Assembly (NCBI GenBank): GCA_046566145.1 | Contig: JBKHXF010000007.1 | Coordinates: 1-64,000 of the forward strand | Direction of reading: 5' to 3' | From: JBKHXF01 sp046566145 | GTDB lineage: Bacteria > Actinomycetota > Nitriliruptoria > Nitriliruptorales > Nitriliruptoraceae | DNA length: 64,000 nt | Shown: positions 1 through 7,067 of the stretch, piece after piece | Layout of the letters: each line of letters begins with the position of its first letter | How positions within the stretch are numbered: position 1 is the first letter of the stretch | Program-made: the position numbers and the translations under genes | Notes under the pieces: model-generated | What the model saw: the letters and a program-made list of their open reading frames with translations, nothing else | Databases searched by the model: none | Told to the model about the DNA's origin: nothing

Positions 1-765
1 GGCGTCGAAGAAGGCGTTGGTGTCGCCGTCGAACAGCGACACGTGCGTGTGCATCGCCGAGCCCCAGTGCTCCGCCAGCGGCTTGGGCATGAGGGTGGCG
101 TAGATGCCGCGCTGCATCGCGACCTCCTTCACCACCAGGCGGTAGGTCATGATGTTGTCGGCCATCGTCAGCGCGTCGGCGTAGCGCAGGTCGATCTCGT
201 GCTGCGACGGGGCGACCTCGTGGTGGGAGTACTCCACCGAGATGCCCATCTTCTCGAGCAGGTTGATGGCCTGGCGCCGGAAGTCCTGCTGGACGTCGAG
301 CGGCGTCATGTCGAAGTAGCTGCCGTTGTCCAGCGGCACGGTCGAGTGCTGGTCTCCGAAGAGGAAGAACTCCATCTCGGGGTGCACGTAGAACGTGAAC
401 CCGAGGTCGGCGGCGCGCTGGAGGTTGCGGCGCAGCACCTGGCGCGGGTCGGCCGCGAAGGGCTGGCCGTCGGGGGTCAGCACGTCGCAGAACATCCGGG
501 CGACACCCTGGGCCTCGGGACGCCACGGCAGCACCTGGAAGGTGGCCGGGTCGGGCACGGCGACCATGTCGGCCTCCTGCACCCGCGCGAACCCGTCGAT
601 CGACGACCCGTCGAACCCGATGCCCTCGGCGAAGGCGTTCTCGAGCTCGGCCGCCGTGATCGCGACCGACTTCAGGAACCCGAGCACGTCGGTGAACCAC
701 AGCCGGATGAAGCGGATGTCCCGCTCCTCGACGGTGCGGAGCACGTACTCCTGCTGCTTGTCCAC
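1..765 (-). CDS. glnA: glutamine synthetase, GlnA2-like type I (partial, C-terminus outside window)
   Basis: Glutamine synthetase makes glutamine from glutamate, ammonia and ATP in the cytosol. Only the first 255 codons lie in the window; the gene runs off the left edge in frame. The N-terminal beta-grasp region carries the FDGSSIDGFA loop (residues 51-60). The catalytic domain shows HPEMEFF (129-135, glutamate metal ligands), SHHEVAPSQHEIDLR (180-194) and GSAMHTHVSLF (235-245). These match the actinobacterial GlnA2 (GSI-alpha) branch better than GlnA1. The adenylylation site cannot be seen because it would lie in the missing part. The GTG start is preceded by GGAGG four bases upstream. It lies downstream of and parallel to the ammonium transporter gene but has its own -10 element, with a terminator hairpin between the two. 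Confidence 0.95.
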   Translation of the reverse strand, partial: MDKQQEYVLRTVEERDIRFIRLWFTDVLGFLKSVAITAAELENAFAEGIGFDGSSIDGFARVQEADMVAVPDPATFQVLPWRPEAQGVARMFCDVLTPDGQPFAADPRQVLRRNLQRAADLGFTFYVHPEMEFFLFGDQHSTVPLDNGSYFDMTPLDVQQDFRRQAINLLEKMGISVEYSHHEVAPSQHEIDLRYADALTMADNIMTYRLVVKEVAMQRGIYATLMPKPLAEHWGSAMHTHVSLFDGDTNAFFDA

Positions 766-810
766 GCTGCCTCCGTGTGAGGGTCGTCACGAGCCGCGGC
801 CCGGGGACCG

Positions 811-816
811 AGCCTA
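811..816 (-). promoter_or_regulatory. -10 element of the glutamine synthetase gene
   Basis: The minus strand reads TAGGCT, fitting the actinobacterial TAnnnT -10 pattern, 45 bases before the GTG start. It lies past the hairpin that ends the upstream amt transcript, so the gene probably has its own promoter. No clear -35 hexamer is visible. Confidence 0.5.
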
Positions 817-853
817 GTCGCGACACCCGGCCCGACCGGCCCCGGCCACACCA

Positions 854-887
854 GCGGGGGTCGGTGACCGACGGCACCGACCCCCGC
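854..887 (-). terminator. hairpin terminator after amt
   Basis: A perfect 13-bp inverted repeat (GCGGGGGTCGGTG, 854-866, with its complement at 875-887) encloses an 8-base loop and begins 28 bases past the amt stop codon. No T-run follows, which is common for GC-rich actinobacterial terminators. Confidence 0.75.
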
Positions 888-915
888 GAGTGGGTCTCGC
901 TTCAGACCTGTCCGG

Positions 916-2268
916 TCACTCGGTGACCGGCTGCGCCGACGCCTTCATCGACACGGCGACCGCGCCGGCGGCGCTGCCGCCACCGAAGACCAGGTCCGGG
1001 TAGGACGCGACGCCGTGCTCGTGCACGTCGAGCCCGTCCATCTCCTCCTGCTCCGAGACGCGCAGCATCCCGATGGCCTTGAGGGCCAGGAACACCAGGC
1101 CCGAGGTGACGGCGACGAAGCCCGCCACGGACGCGACACCGATCGCCTGCGTGCCGAGGGTGATCCCCGCGTCGGCGGCGCCCGGGTAGAAGGGGACGGC
1201 GAGGGTGCCGATCATGCCGCACACGCCGTGGACCGAGACCGCACCGACCGGGTCGTCGATCTTGATCGCGTCGAACGCGCGGACCGCGAAGACCACCACG
1301 GTGCCGCAGAGCAGGCCGACCAGCAGCGCCGCGGGGCCGGACGCGTAGTCCGGGCCGGCGGTGATGCCGACCAACCCCGCCAGCGCGCCGTTGCCGGCCA
1401 TGGTGGGGTCGAGCTTGCCAGCGGTCATCCAGATCACGATGCCCGCGGCGAGCGCGCCGGCACCGGCGGCGACGTTGGTGGTCAGCAGGATGTTCCCGAT
1501 CGCGGCGCCCTGGCCGGTGGCCCCGAGCGTCGAGCCACCGTTGAAGCCGAACCAGCCGAACCAGAGGATGAACACGCCGAAGATCGCGAACGGCACGTTG
1601 TGGCCGGGCAGGGCGCGCGGCTTGCCGTCCTTGCCGTACTTGCCGATGCGGGGCCCGAGGATCGCGGCACCCATCAGGGCGGCGACACCACCGGTCATGT
1701 GCACCAGCGTGGAGCCCGCGAAGTCGTAGAAGCCGAGCTCGGAGAGCCAGCCGCCGCCCCACTGCCAGTGGGTGACGATCGGGTAGATGATCGCGGTGAT
1801 CATGACCGACATCAGCAGGTAGCCGGTGAACTTCATCCGCTCGGCGATGGCACCGGACACGATGGTCGCCGCGGTCGCCGCGAACACCATCTGGAACACG
1901 AACTGGGTGCCGTCACCGAGGGTGTCGACGGACCCGGCGAACCAGCCGGTCGTGCCGAACAGGCCGCCCGAGGTCGCGCCGTAGGCCAGCGCGGCGCCGA
2001 TCGCCCAGTAGAAGACCGCCCCGATCGACATGTCGGCGATGTTCTTCGCGACGATGTTGCCGACGTTCTTGGCGCGGACCAGACCGGCCTCGAGCATCGC
2101 GAACCCGAGCTGCATCAGGAACACGAACGCCGCGGCGGCGGCCACCCAGACCACGTCCAGGTCGTAGGCCAGCGACTCGATGGTCGGCTCTTCCTGGGCC
2201 ATGGCGGGCAGGGCGCCCAGGACCCACAGTGCGGTGGTGGCGGTCGCCACCTTCGTCGATCGACGCAC
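916..2268 (-). CDS. amt: Amt/MEP-family ammonium transporter
   Basis: This membrane channel brings ammonium into the cell for glutamine synthetase. The 450-residue protein has a cleavable-looking signal (about residues 1-24, ending AMAQ), about eleven membrane helices and a hydrophilic C-terminal tail. Both pore histidines of the family are present, in VHMTGGVAAL and VHGVCGMIG, and the conserved stretches FNGGSTLGATG and DDPVGA are intact. The start is GTG with GAGGAGAG upstream. It is encoded just before the glutamine synthetase gene on the same strand. No PII (glnK) gene adjoins it, unlike the usual amt-glnK pair. A GlnR-like box and a -10 element lie upstream, suggesting induction under nitrogen limitation. 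Confidence 0.96.
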   Translation of the reverse strand: MRRSTKVATATTALWVLGALPAMAQEEPTIESLAYDLDVVWVAAAAAFVFLMQLGFAMLEAGLVRAKNVGNIVAKNIADMSIGAVFYWAIGAALAYGATSGGLFGTTGWFAGSVDTLGDGTQFVFQMVFAATAATIVSGAIAERMKFTGYLLMSVMITAIIYPIVTHWQWGGGWLSELGFYDFAGSTLVHMTGGVAALMGAAILGPRIGKYGKDGKPRALPGHNVPFAIFGVFILWFGWFGFNGGSTLGATGQGAAIGNILLTTNVAAGAGALAAGIVIWMTAGKLDPTMAGNGALAGLVGITAGPDYASGPAALLVGLLCGTVVVFAVRAFDAIKIDDPVGAVSVHGVCGMIGTLAVPFYPGAADAGITLGTQAIGVASVAGFVAVTSGLVFLALKAIGMLRVSEQEEMDGLDVHEHGVASYPDLVFGGGSAAGAVAVSMKASAQPVTE

Positions 2269-2391
2269 GATCTCTCCTCGTCCTCGTCGGTCGCCCCAGC
2301 CGGTCGGCGGTCCCCGCCGAGGCGGCGGAGGGTCCGGTCGTGTCCCGTCGGGCGGGGGCGTGCCCCGGAGCCGGTGCCCGAGGTGCGGCGG

Positions 2392-2397
2392 ACGCTA
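2392..2397 (-). promoter_or_regulatory. -10 element of amt
   Basis: The minus strand reads TAGCGT. The predicted transcript start (near 2385) leaves a leader of about 115 bases before the GTG and places the GlnR-like box at 2430-2445 about 50 bases upstream, a usual position for an activator. Confidence 0.5.
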
Positions 2398-2429
2398 CGG
2401 AGGGGCGGTTTCCCCACCGTTGTGCGTAT

Positions 2430-2445
2430 GTTCCGAACCTGTTAC
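2430..2445 (-). promoter_or_regulatory. GlnR-type box upstream of amt
   Basis: The minus strand reads GTAAC-AGGTTC-GGAAC, an exact match to the actinobacterial GlnR pattern GTnAC-n6-GnAAC. GlnR is the OmpR-family nitrogen regulator that activates amt genes in Streptomyces and mycobacteria. The site lies between amt and the divergent nadE; position and gene function favour amt. The regulator gene itself is not in the window. Confidence 0.6.
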
Positions 2446-2564
2446 GTCCCGGCCGTCCGGCCGCGGCCCCGCGAGCGCCCCCGCCCGCGCGTCTGGCACG
2501 GTGACGAGCGTCGTCACCCTGCCTCCACCCGACCCGCCCGCTCCCGGCGTGACAGGACCCCACC

Positions 2565-4232
2565 GTGCGCATCGCCCTCGCCCAGACGAACCCGACCGTC
2601 GGGGACGTCGCGGGCAACACCGAGCAGATCCTCGCCGTGTGGCGCGAGGCCGCGGCCGCCGGCGCGGACCTCGTGGTGTTCACCGAGCTCACCGTCACCG
2701 GGTACCCGCCGGAGGACCTGCTGCTCAAGCCGGAGTTCGTCGCCGCCAACCTCGCGGCGGTCGACCGGCTCGCCGCCGAGGGGCCCGCCGGCTGCACCGC
2801 GCTGGTCGGCTACGTCGCCGAGGACGCGACCGACGACGACCCGCGCCCGGACGACGAGTGGGACGTCACCGTCTCCGCACGCCGCCTCTCCAACGCCGCC
2901 GCGGTGCTGCGCGACGGCGAGGTCGTCGGCGTCTACCGCAAGTGGCGCCTGCCGAACTACGGCGTCTTCGACGAGGCCCGCTACTTCGTGCCCGACGACG
3001 ACGCACTCGTGGTCGACGTCGCCGGCGTGCCGGTCGGCATCACCGTGTGCGAGGACCTCTGGGCCGATGCGGGCCCGGTGGCGCAGGCGGCCGCGGCCGG
3101 CGCCCGCGTCGTCGCGAACCTCAACGCCTCCCCGTACCACCGCGGGAAGCGCACCGACCGGGAGGGCTGGGCACGCCACCACGCGACCCGCGACCGCACC
3201 TGGCTCGTCTACGTGAACCAGGTCGGCGGGCAGGACGAGGTCGTGTTCGACGGCGACTCGTTCCTGATGGGGCCCGACGGCGAGGTCCACGCCCGCGCGG
3301 CGCAGTTCGCCACGGACCTCGTGCTCGTCGACGTCGACGTGGACGCCGGGACGGCGACGCGCGCGGCCGGCGCGGACGCCGAGCGGCTCTCCGCGGTCGC
3401 CGAGGTGTGGGAGGCGCTGGTGCTCGGCGTGCGCGACTACGTCGGCAAGAACGGCTTCCACGACGTCCACATCGGGCTCTCCGGTGGCATCGACTCGGCG
3501 GTCACGGCCGCCGTCGCGGCCGACGCGCTCGGCCCGGAGCACGTCACGGGCGTCGCCATGCCCTCGCCGTGGTCCAGCGACCACTCGCTCACCGACGCCG
3601 AGGCACTGGCCCGCAACCTCGGCCTCACCTACGACGTCATCCCGATCGAGCCGGCCATGGAGGCGTTCGCCCAGATGCTCGCGGAGCAGTTCGCCGGGAC
3701 CGAGCCGGGGGTCGCCGAGGAGAACGTCCAGTCGCGCATCCGCGGCGTGACGCTCATGGCGCTGTCGAACAAGCACGGCTCACTGGTGCTGACGACCGGC
3801 AACAAGTCCGAGATGGCCGTCGGGTACGCGACGCTGTACGGCGACATGGCGGGCGCGTTCGCGGTGCTGAAGGACGTCGACAAGCTGCTCGTCTACGAGC
3901 TCGCCCGGTACCGCAACACGCTCGGCCCGGCGATCCCCGTCAGCACCATCGAGAAGCCGCCGTCGGCGGAGCTGCGCCCGGACCAGCTCGACACCGACTC
4001 GCTGCCCCCCTACGAGGTCCTCGACCCGATCCTCGAGGCGTACGTCGAGGACGACCACTCCATCGAGCGGATCGTCGCCGATGGCCACGACCGGGCCACC
4101 GTCGAACGGATCGTCGCGATGGTCGACCGGGCCGAGTACAAGCGCCGACAGGCGCCCCCCGGCGTGAAGATCACCGACCGCGCGTTCGGCAAGGACCGCA
4201 GGGTCCCGATCACCAACGCCTGGCGGGGCTGA
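2565..4232 (+). CDS. nadE: glutamine-dependent NAD+ synthetase
   Basis: This cytosolic enzyme amidates nicotinic acid adenine dinucleotide to NAD+ using ammonia released from glutamine. The 555-residue protein has an N-terminal nitrilase-type glutaminase domain with the Glu-Lys-Cys triad (E41 in FTELT, K126 in YRKWRLP, C162 in TVCEDLW). The C-terminal ATP-pyrophosphatase domain starts near residue 290 with the LSGGIDSA loop (305-312) and later KSEMAVGYATLYGDMAG. The length is somewhat short of the roughly 680-residue mycobacterial enzyme and fits the compact bacterial NadE type. The start is GTG. The last 44 bases are repeated once, imperfectly, just after the stop codon. panB follows on the same strand. 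Confidence 0.95.
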   Translation: MRIALAQTNPTVGDVAGNTEQILAVWREAAAAGADLVVFTELTVTGYPPEDLLLKPEFVAANLAAVDRLAAEGPAGCTALVGYVAEDATDDDPRPDDEWDVTVSARRLSNAAAVLRDGEVVGVYRKWRLPNYGVFDEARYFVPDDDALVVDVAGVPVGITVCEDLWADAGPVAQAAAAGARVVANLNASPYHRGKRTDREGWARHHATRDRTWLVYVNQVGGQDEVVFDGDSFLMGPDGEVHARAAQFATDLVLVDVDVDAGTATRAAGADAERLSAVAEVWEALVLGVRDYVGKNGFHDVHIGLSGGIDSAVTAAVAADALGPEHVTGVAMPSPWSSDHSLTDAEALARNLGLTYDVIPIEPAMEAFAQMLAEQFAGTEPGVAEENVQSRIRGVTLMALSNKHGSLVLTTGNKSEMAVGYATLYGDMAGAFAVLKDVDKLLVYELARYRNTLGPAIPVSTIEKPPSAELRPDQLDTDSLPPYEVLDPILEAYVEDDHSIERIVADGHDRATVERIVAMVDRAEYKRRQAPPGVKITDRAFGKDRRVPITNAWRG

Positions 4233-4287
4233 CCCATCGAGCAGGACCGCAGGGTCGGCGATCACCAACGCCTGGCGGGGCTGACCC
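4192..4287 (+). repeat. imperfect tandem duplication of the nadE 3' end
   Basis: Copy 1 (4192-4235) covers the last codons and stop of nadE. Copy 2 (4243-4287) repeats the same run from AGGACCGCAGGGTC to GGGGCTGACCC. The copies differ by two substitutions and one inserted base. The period is 51 bases at the left end and 52 at the right. The second copy lies outside the reading frame of nadE, which already ended at 4232, so it is a decayed remnant in the nadE-panB spacer. Confidence 0.85.
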
Positions 4288-4420
4288 GGGAATCGCGTCC
4301 TCCGGGACGGCGTTGGGCCGGGTGGCCGATGTGCGTCCACCCGCCCGGTGCCCGATACTGACGCCACCACACCCCCGACGTACCGCTGGACCCCGCACGG
4401 GCCGGCAGGAGGAGCTCGAG

Positions 4421-5260
4421 GTGTCCGTCCACGCTGCCCCGAACCCGCCAGAGGGGCGTCGCACACGACCGGTCACGGTCGCCGACGTCCGCGCCTTCAA
4501 GGAGCGCGGCGAGCGCTTCGCCATGCTGACCGCGTACGACTTCCTGTCGGCGCAGGTCCTCGACGAGGCGGGCGTCCCGCTGCTGCTCGTCGGTGACTCG
4601 CTGGGCATGGTCGTGCTCGGCTACGACTCGACCGTGCCGGTGACGGTCGACGAGATGCTGCACCACACCCGTGCGGTCGCCCGCGGCGCCACCACGGCGC
4701 TGGTGGTCGGCGACCTGCCGTTCGGCTCCTACCAGCAGGGACCGGTGCAGGCGCTCGAGACCGCCACCCGGTTCCTCAAGGAGGGCAACGCCAACGCGGT
4801 GAAGCTCGAGGGCGGCGGCCAGGCGATCGAGTCGACCCGCCTGCTCGTGGCCTCCGGCATCCCGGTGATGGGCCACCTCGGCCTGACCCCGCAGTCGGTC
4901 AACGCCCTCGGGGGCTACCGGGTCCAGGGGCGCGAGGCCGAGGCCGCGGAGCGGCTCGTCGCCGATGCGCACGCCCTCGAGGCCGCCGGCGCCTTCGCGA
5001 TCGTGCTCGAGGCGGTCCCGGCCGACCTCGCCGCCCGCGTCACCGCCGAGGTCGGCGTGCCCACCATCGGCATCGGCGCCGGCGTCGGCACCGACGGCCA
5101 GGTGCTGGTGTGGCACGACATGCTCGGGCTGACCTCCGGGCACCTGCCCCGGTTCGTGAAGCAGTACGCCGACCTGCGCGGCGAGATCACCAGCGCCGTG
5201 AAGGCCTACGTCGCCGAGGTCGCCGACGCGGAGTTCCCGGGCCCGGAGCACACCTACTGA
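4421..5260 (+). CDS. panB: 3-methyl-2-oxobutanoate hydroxymethyltransferase (ketopantoate hydroxymethyltransferase)
   Basis: PanB transfers a one-carbon unit from methylene-tetrahydrofolate to 2-oxoisovalerate, the first committed step of pantothenate and coenzyme A synthesis. The 279-residue (beta/alpha)8 protein shows the family blocks MLTAYDFLSAQVLDEAG, LLVGDSLGMVVLG (metal-binding Asp), VVGDLPFGSY, NAVKLEGG, MGHLGLTPQS and IGIGAG. The start is GTG, seven bases after GGAGGAG. It lies about 190 bases downstream of nadE with a possible -10 (GATACT, 4354-4359) between, so it may be separately transcribed. It shares a terminator with the convergent BtuF-like gene. Linkage of panB with glnA2-type genes is known in other actinobacteria, which supports vertical descent of this block. 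Confidence 0.96.
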   Translation: MSVHAAPNPPEGRRTRPVTVADVRAFKERGERFAMLTAYDFLSAQVLDEAGVPLLLVGDSLGMVVLGYDSTVPVTVDEMLHHTRAVARGATTALVVGDLPFGSYQQGPVQALETATRFLKEGNANAVKLEGGGQAIESTRLLVASGIPVMGHLGLTPQSVNALGGYRVQGREAEAAERLVADAHALEAAGAFAIVLEAVPADLAARVTAEVGVPTIGIGAGVGTDGQVLVWHDMLGLTSGHLPRFVKQYADLRGEITSAVKAYVAEVADAEFPGPEHTY

Positions 5261-5279
5261 CGCGACGCCCGACGGGCGA

Positions 5280-5308
5280 GCGCCGGCGGCGTCAGCGGCC
5301 GCCGGCGC
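5280..5308. terminator. bidirectional hairpin between panB and the convergent BtuF-like gene
   Basis: A perfect 11-bp inverted repeat (GCGCCGGCGGC, 5280-5290, with its complement at 5298-5308) has a 7-base loop. The loop holds the stop codon of the minus-strand gene, and the hairpin begins 19 bases after the panB stop. It can serve both transcripts. Confidence 0.65.
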
Positions 5309-6107
5309 GGGCCAGCCGCCGGGCGATCCCGCGCCGGAGCCGGGTGAGCTCGCCGAGCGCGGTCGGCGTGCGCGGCCCCCACCACGTCAGCGCCGTGCCG
5401 TCGAGCAGGCGGGTCCGGGCGCGCCACCCCGCGAACACCTCGCGGTCGGCCTCCCCGAACGCGTAGGGCTCGTCGGGGAGCAGGACGGCGTCGGGTTCCT
5501 CGGCGGCGACCTCGTCGAGGTCGACCCGCGGGTAGCGCGGGGCGGCGGGGACGACCCGCATCCCGCAGGTCCGCAGCAGGTCGGACGCGAACGTGTCGGT
5601 GCCGATGGACATCCACGGGTCGCGCCAGACCGGCACGAAGACCTCCAGCGGCGGACCGTCGTGCGCGTGGATCGCGACGGCGCGCTCGATCGACTGGGCC
5701 AGGCCGGCGCCCGCGCCGGCGGCGTCGCAGACGACCCCGAGCCGTCGGTACGTCTCGGCCGCGGCCGCGACGGTCCGGGGCCCGGTGACGTAGACGGGGA
5801 CCCCGGCCTCACGGAGCCGTCGGACGTCGAGCTCGCGGTTCTCCTCGTCGTTGGCGACGACGAGGTCCGGCTCGAGCGCGACGATCGCGGCGACGTCGGG
5901 GTTCTTGGTGCCACGGACGCGCGTGGCGCGGTCGAACACGTGCGGTGGGGCGACGCACCACTCGGTGACGCCGACGACCCGGTCGGCCGCGTGCATCCAC
6001 CACAGCGCCTCGGAGACGTTCGGCAGCAGCGACACGATGCGCTTCGGCGACCGGGCGACCCGCACGGCGACGCCGTGCTCGTCGGTTACCTCGCGGGTGT
6101 CGGTCAC
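5292..6107 (-). CDS. BtuF-like helical-backbone metal-receptor protein, cytosolic (possible cobalamin binder)
   Basis: The 271-residue protein has the two-lobed helical-backbone fold of BtuF/FhuD-type binding proteins: RIVSLLPNVSEALWWM near the N-terminus, a GTKNPDVAAIVALEPDLVVA stretch and a PDAVLLPDEPYAFGEADREVF region in the second lobe. Classical members are periplasmic or lipid-anchored, but this one has no signal peptide or lipobox and should stay in the cytosol. Its GTG start overlaps the stop of the cobalamin adenosyltransferase gene by 4 bp, so the two are translationally coupled. This suggests corrinoid binding, handover or sensing, which is inferred from context only. No ABC permease or ATPase gene is near. 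Confidence 0.75.
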   Translation of the reverse strand: MTDTREVTDEHGVAVRVARSPKRIVSLLPNVSEALWWMHAADRVVGVTEWCVAPPHVFDRATRVRGTKNPDVAAIVALEPDLVVANDEENRELDVRRLREAGVPVYVTGPRTVAAAAETYRRLGVVCDAAGAGAGLAQSIERAVAIHAHDGPPLEVFVPVWRDPWMSIGTDTFASDLLRTCGMRVVPAAPRYPRVDLDEVAAEEPDAVLLPDEPYAFGEADREVFAGWRARTRLLDGTALTWWGPRTPTALGELTRLRRGIARRLARAGGR

Positions 6108-6664
6108 GCCCGGCCGTCGGTCGTGTCGGCGCGGGTGCCGGTGTGCTCCCCCTCGACCTCGCGGGCGAGCACGTACAGGTAGTCGGAGAGCCGGTTGAGG
6201 TAGCGCAGCGGGGCGGGGTCGGGCAGCAGCCCGGCGCGCTCCATCGCGACGACCTCGCGCTCGGCCCGCCGGCAGACGGTGCGGGCGAGGTCGAGCGCCG
6301 CGGCGGCGCGGTTGCCGCCGGGCACGACGAAGGCCGTCGGAAGCGGGTGCCGTTCGACGGAGGCGTCGATCCGGGCGTCGACCGCGTCGACCATCGCGTC
6401 GTCCACCATCGACACGCCGACCTGCAGCCGGGGCCAGTCCTCCACCCGCGTGGCGAGCTGGGCGCCGACGCAGAACAGCTCGCGCTGGACCTCGAGCACG
6501 AGGTCGTGGAGCTCGCCGTCGAGCTCGCAGCGGGCGAGGCCCAGGGCCGACACGGTCTCGTCGACGGTGCCGTACGCGCTGGTGCGCAGGTCGTCCTTGG
6601 GCACCCGTCCGCCGTAGAGCAGGCCGGTGGTGCCGTCGTCGCCGCGCTTGGTGTAGACCTTCAT
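6104..6664 (-). CDS. pduO: PduO-type cob(I)alamin adenosyltransferase
   Basis: The enzyme moves the adenosyl group of ATP to cob(I)alamin, giving coenzyme B12. The 186-residue four-helix-bundle protein shows the ATP-binding N-terminus MKVYTKRGDDGTTGLLYGG and the C-terminal signatures CRRAEREVV and YLNRLSDYLYVLARE. The ATG at 6664 is preferred over an upstream in-frame start because TAGCCT lies exactly 7 bases before it, which would make the message leaderless. It overlaps the BtuF-like gene by 4 bp (GTGA). CobU and CobS, encoded 20 kb away, belong to the same cofactor pathway. Confidence 0.94.
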   Translation of the reverse strand: MKVYTKRGDDGTTGLLYGGRVPKDDLRTSAYGTVDETVSALGLARCELDGELHDLVLEVQRELFCVGAQLATRVEDWPRLQVGVSMVDDAMVDAVDARIDASVERHPLPTAFVVPGGNRAAAALDLARTVCRRAEREVVAMERAGLLPDPAPLRYLNRLSDYLYVLAREVEGEHTGTRADTTDGRA

Positions 6665-6671
6665 GGGGCGC

Positions 6672-6677
6672 AGGCTA
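6672..6677 (-). promoter_or_regulatory. -10 element giving a leaderless pduO message
   Basis: The minus strand reads TAGCCT, then seven bases, then ATG. That spacing puts transcription initiation at or next to the start codon. Confidence 0.6.
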
Positions 6678-6690
6678 CCGAGGTGACGCG

Positions 6691-6720
6691 TTGCCACGAT
6701 CCGACGGGCGCCGGTACGGT
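6691..6720 (+). promoter_or_regulatory. sigma70-type promoter of the small gene and pab operon
   Basis: TTGCCA (6691-6696) and TACGGT (6715-6720) are separated by 18 bases, the clearest -35/-10 pair in the window. It drives the 81-residue gene and probably pabB-pabC, divergently from pduO. Confidence 0.65.
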
Positions 6721-6816
6721 CCCGCCCGGTCCCGGCACCCGCGCTCCCTCCCGCGCCGCCCTCCGTCCCCGAACGGACGGACGGTCCCGCCGGCGGCCGA
6801 GACCCGAGGCCTGCCC

Positions 6817-7062
6817 GTGTCCGACGAGCCCCGCTCGCCCCGCCACGACTTCCGGGTGCTCACCCGGACCCGCGGGGGGTACGACGGCGGCGTGATGTAC
6901 GACGTGCAGCTCCAGGTCGCCGCGACCGGCGCGCTGGTGTGGGCCCAGACGTTCTCGGACCAGCAGCAGGCGGAGGAGTTCGAGACGCAGCTCTCCGACG
7001 ACCTCGAGCAGCTCGACCAGGCCGACTTCCGCCGCAAGTACAGCGTGCCCTCGGGCACCTGA
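6817..7062 (+). CDS. small conserved-looking protein of unknown function, first gene of the pab operon
   Basis: This 81-residue acidic, soluble protein is not recognised. It has no signal peptide or membrane segment. It starts with a short polar tail, then a hydrophobic/polar alternating middle (VMYDVQLQVAATGALVWAQTF) that looks like a beta-hairpin, and ends in a Glu/Gln/Asp-rich helix. The GTG start follows GAGG at a plausible distance and sits about 95 bases after a good promoter. It ends five bases before pabB, so the two are almost certainly co-transcribed. Its role is unknown, and a link to folate synthesis is inferred only from position. Confidence 0.6.
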   Translation: MSDEPRSPRHDFRVLTRTRGGYDGGVMYDVQLQVAATGALVWAQTFSDQQQAEEFETQLSDDLEQLDQADFRRKYSVPSGT

Positions 7063-7067
7063 CGACC

